DNA of 64,000 nt, taken from contig NZ_JAGFJM010000089.1 in the NCBI RefSeq assembly GCF_024102715.1, positions 1 to 64,000 of the forward strand, given 5' to 3'. The notes beneath the pieces are model-generated. The model was not told the origin of the DNA. It saw nothing but the letters and a program-made list of their open reading frames with translations, and searched no databases. How positions within the stretch are numbered: position 1 is the first letter of the stretch; each line of letters opens with the position of its first letter. Shown here piece by piece: positions 1 to 8,184 of the stretch. This DNA is from Nitrosomonas communis (lineage in GTDB: Bacteria > Pseudomonadota > Gammaproteobacteria > Burkholderiales > Nitrosomonadaceae). The translations under genes and the position numbers were made by a program.

Positions 1-1
1 T

Positions 2-352
2 ATCATTACATTGTCACTAGCGGGCACAGGTGCGATATTCATGGGATTATCCGCGTATGCCCTTGCCACACGAAAAGATTTTAGTTTTCTGGGTGGATTC
101 TTGATGGTAGGCTTTTTGTTAGTTTTACTTGCTGCTCTGGCAAATATTTTCTTACAAATACCTGCAATGTCATTAGCGATATCAGCGGTAGTTATCCTCA
201 TCATGAGTGGTTTCATTTTATATGACACGAGTCGTATTATTCATGGTGGCGAAACTAATTATGTGTTAGCAACAATCGGGCTATATATGACAATTTTCAA
301 TATCTTTATCAGCTTGTTGCAAATTTTAGGGATTATGGGTAACGATGATTAA
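2..352 (+). CDS. Bax inhibitor-1/YccA family membrane protein, C-terminal part
   Basis: The gene is cut by the window edge; the open frame runs in from base 2. What remains is about 116 residues with at least three hydrophobic spans and the family's C-terminal pattern: a helix ending GFILYDTSRIIHGG, then NYVLATIGLYMTIFNIF and a short polar tail ending GNDD. BI-1/YccA proteins are seven-span inner membrane proteins; YccA of E. coli modulates the FtsH protease, others are linked to ion leak. The exact role here is inferred from family only. A rho-independent terminator follows 30 bases after the stop. Confidence 0.85.
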   Translation: MITLSLAGTGAIFMGLSAYALATRKDFSFLGGFLMVGFLLVLLAALANIFLQIPAMSLAISAVVILIMSGFILYDTSRIIHGGETNYVLATIGLYMTIFNIFISLLQILGIMGNDD

Positions 353-380
353 TTGTCGGCTACTTTAAATAGCTATTCAA

Positions 381-410
381 AGCCCCGGCCAAACCGGGGT
401 TTTGTTTTTA
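381..410 (+). terminator. Rho-independent terminator after the BI-1 gene
   Basis: A CCCCGG / CCGGGG stem with a short loop is followed at once by TTTTGTTTTT. It lies 30 bases past the stop codon of the BI-1 family gene and before the Shine-Dalgarno of the next small gene. Confidence 0.85.
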
Positions 411-444
411 GAGCGGAATAAACGGAAGGGAAAGAGGTCTGGAT

Positions 445-624
445 ATGGATTGGATGCAAATTGCCTCTGCATTAGCGTTAATAATGTTCTTAATAATTTT
501 ATTTCCTGCAGCGCTGGAAATGATGAAAAACAGCCCTAAAGCTACCTCCTCGGATTGGAAGGCTGTTATCGTCCCTCTGATAATAATTATTTTGTTTATT
601 ATGTTGTTAATTAGGTTGGTTTAA
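445..624 (+). CDS. Small two-span membrane protein (59 aa), function unknown
   Basis: A 59-codon frame starting MDWMQIASALAL and ending LIRLV. It has an AAAGAGGT Shine-Dalgarno a few bases before the ATG, a hydrophobic segment at about residues 6-24, a polar loop (KNSPKATSSDWK, about 28-39) and a second hydrophobic segment at about 41-57. The layout predicts a small inner membrane hairpin with both ends on the same side. It stands alone between the terminator of the preceding gene and a dispersed repeat. I do not recognise a named family. The ribosome site and hydrophobic pattern make it a likely real gene. Confidence 0.6.
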   Translation: MDWMQIASALALIMFLIILFPAALEMMKNSPKATSSDWKAVIVPLIIIILFIMLLIRLV

Positions 625-649
625 GTCAAGTTTTTCTGGTAGGAGCTTA

Positions 650-835
650 AGCTTGTCAACCATTCTCAGCTGACTTTTTTATTGTCAGTTCTCGCGTGTT
701 CTCTGGGCGTATGCAAATTCCTGCGAACTTCGAGGCTTCACTAAATCCCACAAATTCGCTCATTTTCTCCCTCTTTACCTCATTATTCTCTCCACCCCTA
801 CTCACCATTCAGGGATGAAGTCCCCAAGTTGATGT
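650..835 (+). repeat. Dispersed repeat, copy 1 (most diverged)
   Basis: This copy starts with TCAACCATT then a CTGACTTTTTTAT block, as in copy 4 (TCAACCATC, CTGATTTTTTAT). It continues with a CGTGT/GGGCG block, TGCGAACTTC, then ATCCCACAAATTCGC, a pyrimidine-rich CTCTTTACCTCATTATTCTC and ATGAAGTCCCCAAG. The same order of blocks occurs in the three other copies in this window. The left and right ends are weakly inverted (GAACTTC against GAAGTCC). The stretch from 836 to 1155 beyond it holds no gene I can identify. Confidence 0.6.
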
Positions 836-1155
836 TTTTATTTAATTCAATATATTACGCACGGACGAAAATCAAATGGCTTATTTTCAACATTGATCCA
901 GATACGGAGAGGAAACACTTCAGCTCAAAAATGGAGATTGGTGCGTCTTGGTTGGTTTCGGCGGATGTGCATGGTCTCGGGGGCCCTGGAGTTGCTCACT
1001 TTTTTTGATCCGTGCAGATTATTATGATTGGCCGTGGGTGCTGGATTTTGCCAAAATCTTGGCTGAAGAGTTAGGTCGGGAATACAACAGCCGGATCTGC
1101 CGAGGTAGAAGCTTTTGAAGTTGAGTGCATTCATCGCTCTCATTGGTACGAGTCT

Positions 1156-2655
1156 CTATAAATATTTCCGCTTCAAGTATGCAAGAAAGGGGCTCGACGA
1201 CAGGTCCTGGCCAGTCACGCGTCGGATCAGCTCCTGCGGGAAAAGACTTGAACCGTACTGATAGATATTTTCCTTCAACCATGAATGCATGGTACTGAAA
1301 TTTCCGTGCGTCATCGCCTCTGTAATTTCTGGATGAACCTTAAGAGCAGCGTCGTAACACTGCGCGCTAAAGAGATTTCCAATCGTATAACCCTGAAACA
1401 TGCCACCGACACTTCCGTAATACCAATGGACATCCTGAAGGCAGCCCTGTGCGTCGGACTCTGGACGTACGCCGAGATCGGACTCGTACCGGTCGTTCCA
1501 CGTGCCAGGCAGATCCATCACCTTGAGTGAGCCGTCCAAAAGCTGCGATTCTATGTCGAAGCGAATCATGACGTGCAGATTATAGGTCACTTCATCGGCC
1601 TCAGTTCGAATCAACGAGGATTCCACGTGATTGATGCCGCGATAGAATTCATCCAATGAAACATCCCGCAGCGTATCGGAAAAATGGGCTTGCAGGTGAG
1701 GATAAAAATATGTCCAAAACTCACGCGACCGACCCACCAGATTTTCCCACAGCCGGCTTTGACTCTCGTGAATTCCGGCGGAAGTGCCGTGACCCAGAAT
1801 GGTTCCGTCCAGGCTTGGCGAAAGTCCCAGTTCGTAAAAGGCATGACCGGACTCATGAATGGTACTGAAAATGCCGTCACAGAGATTCGTCTCATCGACC
1901 CGGGTCGTGATGCGAACGTCCCCGGCGCCAAGCTTTGTCATGAACGGGTGATGGGTAAGATCCTGGCGTCCACGATTGAAGTCATAACCGATACGCTTGG
2001 CCAGCCAATTCAAAAACTCCATTTGCCGGGACTTAGGATAAACCCGTGATAAAAAATCGGTACGCGGCCTCTCGCGAGACGACAACTCTCGCACCAATGG
2101 CACCAGATCCTGTCGGAGGTCGGCAAAAAGCGTCTTGAGACTCGCAGTAGTCATGCCGGGATCAGCGTCTTCGATGTGCGGGTCCATGGGATGGGCCCAT
2201 GCGGTTTCACCGGAGTTGAAAAAATCCGAGATGGTCCGTGAGTACGTGACAGTCTTTTCCAGAAATGGCGCCACAGCATCGAAGTCATTCGCTTTCCGTG
2301 CGTGAACCCAAACGTCGTAAGTCTCAGCCATGTGTTGAAGAAATTCAGCCTTGAAAGCAGAAGGGATTTTCGACGCCCGGGCAAACTGCCGACGGGCCAG
2401 ATGTAGGAACGCCTGGTCGTCTGCAGACAACGTTGCATCTGGCAATCCTGACGCGGTTTCCAGAAGCGCGGCCACAGCCGGGTCGATCAGTTTTTCATGG
2501 GCGGCTTTTTCGACCGTGGCGATCATGCGACCGCGTGACGCTGTTCCACCCTGAGGCATGTGAGTAGACATGTCCCACTGGAGCACGGAGCCTGCCCGCC
2601 GCAGGTCATCGATTTCGGCAAACCGTGCCTTCAAAGACTGGAGAGCTGGATGCAT
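1156..2655 (-). CDS. M32 family metallocarboxypeptidase
   Basis: A cytosolic zinc carboxypeptidase of the thermostable carboxypeptidase 1 (Taq) family, removing C-terminal residues from peptides. The protein is 499 aa, normal for M32. Family motifs are all visible: HPF near residue 236, DVRITTR near 246, the zinc motif HESGH at 267-271, HESQSRLWEN at 296-305, then GCLQDVHW and a GYTIGNL block near the C-terminus. The start MHPALQSL at 2655 is preferred over a longer frame because AGAGGAC lies just upstream and family members begin near there. It stands alone between two copies of the dispersed repeat. Confidence 0.93.
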   Translation of the reverse strand: MHPALQSLKARFAEIDDLRRAGSVLQWDMSTHMPQGGTASRGRMIATVEKAAHEKLIDPAVAALLETASGLPDATLSADDQAFLHLARRQFARASKIPSAFKAEFLQHMAETYDVWVHARKANDFDAVAPFLEKTVTYSRTISDFFNSGETAWAHPMDPHIEDADPGMTTASLKTLFADLRQDLVPLVRELSSRERPRTDFLSRVYPKSRQMEFLNWLAKRIGYDFNRGRQDLTHHPFMTKLGAGDVRITTRVDETNLCDGIFSTIHESGHAFYELGLSPSLDGTILGHGTSAGIHESQSRLWENLVGRSREFWTYFYPHLQAHFSDTLRDVSLDEFYRGINHVESSLIRTEADEVTYNLHVMIRFDIESQLLDGSLKVMDLPGTWNDRYESDLGVRPESDAQGCLQDVHWYYGSVGGMFQGYTIGNLFSAQCYDAALKVHPEITEAMTHGNFSTMHSWLKENIYQYGSSLFPQELIRRVTGQDLSSSPFLAYLKRKYL

Positions 2656-2729
2656 GGAAATATTGTCCTCTCTGAAATGAGCAGTGAATAGGAAAAACAA
2701 AAGTTCTTGTTCATAGAAAATGAAAGTAC

Positions 2730-2916
2730 CACCATCAAATATTATCGGCCATCTATCTAACCGGTTTATTTGTATCTACTCCGGTGTATCTGGGTAGGTT
2801 AATGAGGATTCAAGCGGACTCCACGCTTTCAAGAAATCCAGCGCATTTATTTTTTCTCTCTTTGCACCATTTTTCTCTCTAGTGTCACCACCAAGAAACG
2901 TGTGAAGTCCGCCGCA
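2730..2916 (+). repeat. Dispersed repeat, copy 2
   Basis: This copy begins CCACCATCAAATATTATC, identical over that stretch to copy 4 at 11987, followed by CCATCTATCTAAC in both. The inner part carries the inverted ends GCGGACTCCAC (2814-2824) and GTGAAGTCCGC (2902-2912), ten of eleven bases complementary, around TTTTTTCTCTCTTTGCACC. Its right edge abuts the stop codon of the Kazal gene, so it lies at that gene's 3' end. It lacks the long right extension seen in copies 3 and 4. Confidence 0.75.
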
Positions 2917-2919
2917 GGC

Positions 2920-3606
2920 TTATGGTTGAGATAGTTTACATTCACCCACATAATCAATGGAAACACCTGCTGCTGCCGCCTCGCATGGATTACCATAGGT
3001 TATTCCATCGCAACCACAGACTGGTTCATACTGTCTTGTGCAAGCTGTAGGTTTGTCCTTGCAGACGCCCTCTATGTCGGCAATCTTGCAATGACCGATA
3101 CCGAAATCACAGTATTGTTGCGTGCTTGCACACTGCTTCCCTTGGATTCCACCACAACTTTGTGGTTGATGATTAACATCAATAGGTTCACAAGCTTTGG
3201 TTAATTCTACGTTGTAGAAAGTACCAGATGGAGGATGAATAGAGTTTAGCCTATGTATAAAATTATTGAATTTTTCTGTCGTCGCACTAAAACCCGCCTC
3301 TGCACATAAAGACAAGCCACCTTCAATAAAAATAGGTCCTCCTGCTCTAGGGCTATATACATACAACGTATCGACAGCTCCATCCTTAAACGCATGCCCG
3401 ATAACCTTGCGAACTTTGTGTTCAGAAGCATCATCAACAGCGCCTCCAGTGCCCCCAATGCTAACATTAACGGCACGATGTTCCGCAAAGACGGATACTG
3501 TATTAAGCAAGAGTGTTCCAACGATAAAGACATATGCGAGTCCCTTTATTTTTCTACCACTTATTAAAACACAGGAACTCATTAACCAAGTTAGGAGCGT
3601 GTTCAT
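2920..3606 (-). CDS. Secreted protein with C-terminal Kazal-type inhibitor domain
   Basis: A 228-aa exported protein. A hydrophobic stretch (about residues 22-41, ending VFA before EH) looks like a signal peptide with an unusually long n-region. A middle region of about 100 residues (Gly-rich SIGGTGGAV, then cysteines in LSLCAEAG and TKACEP) is unrecognised. A Cys-rich segment follows, and the last 50 residues form a Kazal domain: CTRQYEPVCGCDGITYGNPC then GVSIDYVGEC. Kazal domains inhibit serine proteases. The start is supported by a GGAGGT eight bases before the ATG. Being secreted it could act against host, predator or community proteases, but that is inference. Confidence 0.85.
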   Translation of the reverse strand: MNTLLTWLMSSCVLISGRKIKGLAYVFIVGTLLLNTVSVFAEHRAVNVSIGGTGGAVDDASEHKVRKVIGHAFKDGAVDTLYVYSPRAGGPIFIEGGLSLCAEAGFSATTEKFNNFIHRLNSIHPPSGTFYNVELTKACEPIDVNHQPQSCGGIQGKQCASTQQYCDFGIGHCKIADIEGVCKDKPTACTRQYEPVCGCDGITYGNPCEAAAAGVSIDYVGECKLSQP

Positions 3607-3906
3607 AGTATTACCTCCGCAAGTTGAAAAAGAATCTATTTAAATGTAAATTCCTCAACGAAGAAATATTGATACATCTCTCTATAATCTCAAAGTCTGC
3701 ACCGCTATTCCGATTGGCAATTACTGCAGTATTTCTTTATTTATCCATCCATTAATATTAATAAGGATTGTTTAGCTTACCATACCAGCTAAATCCGATC
3801 CTTTTTTGATGCTGAATTGCTGTCATAACCTTTCACTTTCATCTCATTTCCTGCTGCATGGCGGAACCACTTGGGTGATGTCTTATTATCAGATACGACA
3901 AGTACG

Positions 3907-4509
3907 TTATTCAGATACTGCCTTCTTGATTATTGCAGCCAGTGAATCTGGAAATTTAATGTGCCCAGAGAGCGCGTACTGACGAGCCCGGACGGACATC
4001 TTGTTCCAAATCTTGCGAATGATATCAAGCCACTTCTGTTCGTCGTATTCAGGGTGTTTATTAGCGAAGTCGAGCAGGTAGTGTTCGAGAAAAACCAGTC
4101 CGGCAACATCTTCCAATAGCTGGGTATCCGGATTGGCCTTAAGCGATTTCTTACCAACAGCCTGGGTTACACGCGCAATAAATTCATTTTCATATCCCGC
4201 CTTGGCAAGCAAATCGGCAATTGTGTCAGCATGAAATTTGTATAGCCCAGCACGCCATTGATGATAACCTTTACGATTTATCGGATAATCGCTGCGTGGC
4301 GATTTCCAGCGCTGGATGTGTTGCGCGCTTGCCGCCAGTCTCATAGCGTCATCGGCATCGGGTGCATAGCGTTCGAGCATGTCTGACATGCGGTGCGAAT
4401 AAAGCAATTCTTTCGGCCAAGCTTTTCCTTCGCAGATTTCCTGGTTCGGGTCTTCACTATTGGCCGCATCTATCAGTTCTTTCGCTTTATCGAAGCATTG
4501 CTTTGTCAT
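3907..4509 (-). CDS. DUF4202 family protein
   Basis: A 200-aa soluble protein with no signal or membrane segment. It matches the DUF4202 style: LLYSHRMSDMLERYAPDAD near residue 36, then AASAQHIQRWKSPRSDYP and GYHQWRAGLYKFHAD, rich in conserved His, Arg and Trp. Histidines at the helical ends suggest an HD-like metal-binding bundle, but the family has no assigned activity. It is divergent from msrB across a gap of about 190 bases. The frame starts MTKQCFDKAKEL. Confidence 0.85.
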   Translation of the reverse strand: MTKQCFDKAKELIDAANSEDPNQEICEGKAWPKELLYSHRMSDMLERYAPDADDAMRLAASAQHIQRWKSPRSDYPINRKGYHQWRAGLYKFHADTIADLLAKAGYENEFIARVTQAVGKKSLKANPDTQLLEDVAGLVFLEHYLLDFANKHPEYDEQKWLDIIRKIWNKMSVRARQYALSGHIKFPDSLAAIIKKAVSE

Positions 4510-4696
4510 ATGGTTAGCTTGCCGATCCGGTATTCTGTTAGCGATGAAAGATTAAAACATATTTACAGCGGACAGTTAAAAAACAATGCACAGATAGATG
4601 CATGCGCTATTGAAGCTATGAATAAATTATAATTGAAACAAGCGGTTCTTACTGGAACCATCAAAAAAGCACTCTTGCAGATTTAGAGAAAACTTC

Positions 4697-5215
4697 ATGA
4701 AACGACGCACTTTGTTACAAACACTCGGCCTAGCAGCCGTATTTCCGCTAATGCCCGCATGTTTTCGCGCACAAGTGGTGGGAGAAGCAACCAATCCTAT
4801 TGCGCCCCTCAACAAACCCCATGAGGAATGGCGCAAATTACTCTCAGCCAGGGCTTATCAAATACTGTTTGAAGAAGCCACCGAACGCCCGGAATCCAGT
4901 AATCTGGGTTATGAGGATCGTGACGGCACCTTTATTTGCGCCGCCTGTTATCTACCATCGTTTGAAAGCGCCAATAAATACGAAAGCTGGACGGGTTGGC
5001 CAAGTTTTACCCAGCCTATACCCGGGCACGTAGCGACTAAAATCGACTTCAAGATGATCTGGCCACGCACGGAATATCACTGCGTGCGCTGTGGCGGTCA
5101 TCAAGGCCATGTATTTAGTGATGGCCCGCCTCCACGTGGAGAACGCTGGTGTAATAATGGGATTGCGCTAAAGTTTGTGCCAAAAGACGAGCCACTGCCA
5201 GCGCTTAGAAGCTGA
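4697..5215 (+). CDS. msrB: Peptide-methionine (R)-S-oxide reductase, exported form
   Basis: It repairs the R epimer of methionine sulfoxide. The 172-aa protein has an N-terminal export signal (MKRRTLLQTLG then a hydrophobic run to MPAC, about residues 1-22), so it is predicted to act outside the cytoplasm; the twin Arg and the Cys after MPA leave Tat or lipoprotein export open. The MsrB domain follows: zinc ligands CAAC and CVRC, the substrate block SWTGWPSF, GHQGHVFSDG, and the catalytic cysteine in RWCNNGIALKF, where most family members have RYC.N. It stands alone, followed by toxin-antitoxin remnants. Confidence 0.93.
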   Translation: MKRRTLLQTLGLAAVFPLMPACFRAQVVGEATNPIAPLNKPHEEWRKLLSARAYQILFEEATERPESSNLGYEDRDGTFICAACYLPSFESANKYESWTGWPSFTQPIPGHVATKIDFKMIWPRTEYHCVRCGGHQGHVFSDGPPPRGERWCNNGIALKFVPKDEPLPALRS

Positions 5216-5268
5216 TAAGGTCAACCCTCTCGGTTTGATGCACAAACTATTTAACACCGAAACAGATT

Positions 5269-5504
5269 ATGGACATCAAACCAATCAAAACTGATACTGA
5301 TTATCGCGCAGCATTGAAAGAAGTTGAAACACTCATGACGGCTAAGCCAGAAAAAGTAGCAGCGTTCGAGTTATATGCTTTTTGGCCACCGTTGAGATTA
5401 TTCATCTGGCACTTGCTTACCCTAAGAATGTAAAAGACAACTTAACCAACGCTGAAAAGGCTGAGCTGAAAAAATTGACCAAATTACTCAAGGATGAGGT
5501 TTGA
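5269..5504 (+). pseudogene. Remnant of a toxin-antitoxin pair: HigA-like start joined to RelE-like end
   Basis: The ATG at 5269 opens a frame MDIKPIKTDTDYRAALKEVE, the conserved N-terminus of HigA-type antitoxins, but the frame ends after about 50 residues. In another frame the DNA reads IIHLALAYPKNVKDNLTNAE and then KAELKKLTKLLKDEV up to a TGA at 5504, which is the usual C-terminus of a RelE/HigB-like toxin. The toxin end lies two bases before the ATG of the NadS-like antitoxin, the normal toxin-then-antitoxin order. I infer that a deletion joined two loci and removed the active part of the toxin. Confidence 0.6.
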
Positions 5505-5506
5505 GC

Positions 5507-5791
5507 ATGAGCGTTTTTAACGAATTAAAAACTTCTCTGCAGGAGGCTGTCGATATTAAACAGGGTGTGAAATCACCGTCTCGTGTGGCTCGCTTTGAAG
5601 TCGTCGATGTAAAAGCTCTGCGCTCGCAACTGAATGTCTCTCAGCAAGAGTTCGCCGCGGCACTGGGTACCAGTGTCGACACCATCAAAAGCTGGGAAAA
5701 CAAGCGACGCAATCCGACTGGCTTAACAGCAAAGGTACTCGCAACTATTCAAGATCACCCCAAATTCTTTTACGAGCTGGCATCACACTAA
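5507..5791 (+). CDS. NadS/HigA-like antitoxin, helix-turn-helix
   Basis: A 94-aa DNA-binding protein starting MSVFNELKTSLQEAVDI. A helix-turn-helix of the XRE/MqsA type covers about residues 40-75 (LRSQLNVSQQEFAAALG then TIKSWENKRRNPTG). Such proteins neutralise a RelE-like partner and repress their own operon. The partner just upstream survives only as a C-terminal scrap, so this is probably an orphan antitoxin that could still act as a regulator. The ATG at 5507 overlaps no upstream stop; a TTG six bases earlier is possible but less likely. Confidence 0.8.
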   Translation: MSVFNELKTSLQEAVDIKQGVKSPSRVARFEVVDVKALRSQLNVSQQEFAAALGTSVDTIKSWENKRRNPTGLTAKVLATIQDHPKFFYELASH

Positions 5792-5946
5792 ACTCTGATC
5801 TTGGCGCCGCCTTTCAAATGACGCCGGAGTTGGTGCTCGCATCATCCAATCTTGACCTGGCCCCAATATGGAAACTCGACTGGAATCCTTAATTCATAAA
5901 TGTAGTTTTTTAAAACCATGTTTATCAACATAAGAAACAAATTCTT

Positions 5947-7071
5947 ATGAAAAAACTTTCAAGAAAGCAGCGAGAGATTGATGTAAAGAATGGCATAAAA
6001 CATCGCCAGGGAATGACTAAATCAAAAAAAAGAAAATCAATTAATTACTCAAACGGTTCAGAAGTTAATGATTGGATTGATAGTCATAGAGAAAAAGGGC
6101 TGAATGTCGAAATTAATAAAAATAGAGTTACCATCATTTTGCCGGAGCGATTAAACTTTTTTCATGATTACAAGTTAACAGTTCTCCATCTGAATGCTAT
6201 TAGAAAGCTGATAACAAACAAATCTACATCACATAAAACCTATAAATTAGATAAAGTTAAATTTGATTATTTGAAATCTGTATCGACTTCGGCTTCATTG
6301 GTTTTAACAGCAGAATTATCTAAGTGGGATGATGCCGTTAGAAATAATCTGAAACCAAATATAAAAAATTGGAATCCAGATATACTGGTTAATTTTAATG
6401 AACTAGGGTTCTTTGATCTATTTAAGAATAAACCAAGCAACATTAGCCAGTTTGAAAGTAATGCTTCACATAATAGAAAAATAATCAAATATACAAAAGG
6501 TCGGTGTGGCGACAATGAACAGACAAGAGTTTTGAAAGAAAATATCACTAATATTATTGGTGATGAAATTAAGAAATGGAGGTTCTTACATAGTGGATTA
6601 TCAGAAGCAATAGTTAATGTGACTCATCATGCATACCCAAAAGAGTATGGATTTTCTGAAATTGATAGGAATTGGTATTATACAGCGTCATACAACACAA
6701 CTAAGAAAGAGCTAAAGGTTGTGTTTTATGACCAAGGTATCGGAATTCCAAAGTCACTGCCTGCCTCAGATTTATGGGAAAAATTATTAGAGTTCTTATC
6801 GATATTTCCCCTTGCTGACAGAAAAAAAGACGAAGTGCTTTTGAAAGCAGCTGTTGAGCTTGATAGAACAAGAACAGAAGACTCGGACCGAGGAAAAGGA
6901 TTACAAGATTTGATGGAGTTTATTCGTCAGCGCGGTGACGGCTATTTATCTATTCTTAGTTTGAAGGGTTTGTACAAGTTGCAGATTAATAATGGTATTG
7001 AATCAATAAAATCTGAACGCTTTGATTATCCGGTTCATGGCACTTTAATAATTTGGTGTGTCACAGTATGA
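5947..7071 (+). CDS. STAS-like/GHKL ATPase fusion, first gene of an AT-rich module
   Basis: A 374-aa soluble protein. Residues 1-35 are very Lys-rich. About 60-165 resemble a degenerate STAS-like segment (SASLVLTAELSKW, then VNFNELGFFDLF). The C-terminal half is a GHKL ATPase of the anti-sigma (RsbW) style: N-box LSEAIVNVTHHAY (E220, N224, H228), G1 box YDQGIGIP (262-268), G2 box DRGKGLQDL (about 314-322) and HGT at 364-366. No histidine phosphorylation domain is seen. RsbW-type enzymes bind or phosphorylate STAS partners, and the next gene encodes a STAS-like protein, so the two probably interact (inference). The DNA is visibly more AT-rich than its flanks, suggesting acquisition. Confidence 0.8.
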   Translation: MKKLSRKQREIDVKNGIKHRQGMTKSKKRKSINYSNGSEVNDWIDSHREKGLNVEINKNRVTIILPERLNFFHDYKLTVLHLNAIRKLITNKSTSHKTYKLDKVKFDYLKSVSTSASLVLTAELSKWDDAVRNNLKPNIKNWNPDILVNFNELGFFDLFKNKPSNISQFESNASHNRKIIKYTKGRCGDNEQTRVLKENITNIIGDEIKKWRFLHSGLSEAIVNVTHHAYPKEYGFSEIDRNWYYTASYNTTKKELKVVFYDQGIGIPKSLPASDLWEKLLEFLSIFPLADRKKDEVLLKAAVELDRTRTEDSDRGKGLQDLMEFIRQRGDGYLSILSLKGLYKLQINNGIESIKSERFDYPVHGTLIIWCVTV

Positions 7072-7083
7072 CTATAAATTTGA

Positions 7084-7464
7084 ATGGACGAAAAAATGAA
7101 AACACTTAATATTGGAAAAGATTTTTCCCCAGATCCAATAGGACGGTATAGGTCAGACGGTAACAGAAGCGGCGAAACATTCAGAGAAGATTTTCTTAAA
7201 CCAGCGCTTCAAAGCCTTGAGTCTGGTGAAAAATTAGAAATAATTATTGATGATGGAGTAGAGAGTTACGGTTCATCCTTCTTGTCAGAAGGATTCGCTG
7301 GTATGGTGAAATATGGATTTATTACAAGCGATGAACTTCTCGAAAAAATTAAAATTACATATACCAATGATGACTTTGAATTTTTCAAAAACAAGATATT
7401 GGAATATATAAGCAAAGCAAAATATAAATCAAGAATCTACAAGCCGACAAAAAAATATGAGTGA
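7084..7464 (+). CDS. STAS-like protein, DUF4325 type
   Basis: A 126-aa soluble protein matching the STAS-like DUF4325 pattern: GRYRSDGNRSGETFREDF near residues 20-37, then a strand EIIIDDGVESYGSSFLSE followed by GFAGMVKYG. In STAS proteins the loop before the helix holds the phosphorylatable Ser; here SYGSSF occupies that place. It is 12 bases downstream of the ATPase gene and overlaps the next gene by 8 bases, so the three are surely one transcript. An ATG at 7096 is an alternative start. Its predicted partner is the ATPase. The signal it transmits is unknown. Confidence 0.78.
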   Translation: MDEKMKTLNIGKDFSPDPIGRYRSDGNRSGETFREDFLKPALQSLESGEKLEIIIDDGVESYGSSFLSEGFAGMVKYGFITSDELLEKIKITYTNDDFEFFKNKILEYISKAKYKSRIYKPTKKYE

Positions 7465-8083
7465 AGACAAAGATACTGAAAATCCTGCTTTTACCTCAAC
7501 GTTCGATCATATATTTTCTTTTTCACGATTAAATCACGACTGCCAGGCTATTCATGATGTTATAAAAGAAAATATTTTGGCAAATGAACACCTACATACC
7601 TCAATTGAATTGCTCAATTCAACTCTAGTTTCTCAGTCAGAGAATAACTCTTTTATAAAACCATTCATACCTATTATTTCGGTAATAATAGGGGTGATTC
7701 TCGGATTTATTTCTACCCGCTTTCACTGGGAATGGACTGAAAAAGAGAAAAAGAAAACAGATTCATTTACTAAAATTTCCACTTTAATTAGTGAGCTTGA
7801 AACATTATCAGTGGAATATTGGACAAAAGACCACTGCGAAGATGATGAAAAAACCGAGATCTACATAAAATCAAAAATCAGACTTCTAACCAAATATGTG
7901 AAATCTATTGACGCAAAACAAAAAACAATAAAACAAGAGCTTGATAATTTCACGTCTGACATATTCGATCTGGTTACAGGAGATGAATTCGAATCAAAAG
8001 ATAGAAGAGCATCTAAGAATAAAGCGATCTCCATTTCATATCGATGCACAGACATTAATGCCGCTGTCGCAAGTCATTGTTAA
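7457..8083 (+). CDS. Single-span membrane protein with coiled coil, third gene of the module
   Basis: A 208-aa protein with no family I recognise. An N-terminal soluble part (1-66) has several helices, one strong membrane span lies at about 68-87 (PFIPIISVIIGVILGFIS), and a charged C-terminal part (90-208) follows with a KEKKK patch and heptad-like helices (ISTLISELETL, QKTIKQELDNF). The start ATG overlaps the end of the DUF4325 gene (AATATGAGTGA), implying translational coupling. By position and topology it could be the membrane effector or sensor of the ATPase/STAS pair; that is inference. The final residues after about 190 (Cys and His at the end) are not conserved-looking. Confidence 0.72.
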   Translation: MSEDKDTENPAFTSTFDHIFSFSRLNHDCQAIHDVIKENILANEHLHTSIELLNSTLVSQSENNSFIKPFIPIISVIIGVILGFISTRFHWEWTEKEKKKTDSFTKISTLISELETLSVEYWTKDHCEDDEKTEIYIKSKIRLLTKYVKSIDAKQKTIKQELDNFTSDIFDLVTGDEFESKDRRASKNKAISISYRCTDINAAVASHC

Positions 8084-8171
8084 AATTTGATCAAGTAGAT
8101 GATCAAAACCACGCACGGGTTTTATCTGGCAAATATGCGTAATAGTCACAGTAGTGTTACTTTCTTCTTTT

Positions 8172-8184
8172 GTACATAATGTAC
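8172..8184. promoter_or_regulatory. Palindrome GTACATAATGTAC
   Basis: Two perfect 6-base arms with one central base, lying in the gene-free stretch 8084-8450 between the membrane protein and hipB. It could be a repressor site of a lost antitoxin gene. Nothing else in 8185-8330 is recognisable. Confidence 0.3.

Noticed and set aside
4530-4632. SDERLKHIYSGQLKNNAQID and following residues as a gene remnant before msrB
   Set aside because: It reads like a protein C-terminus but I could not match it to a family, and a start is lacking.
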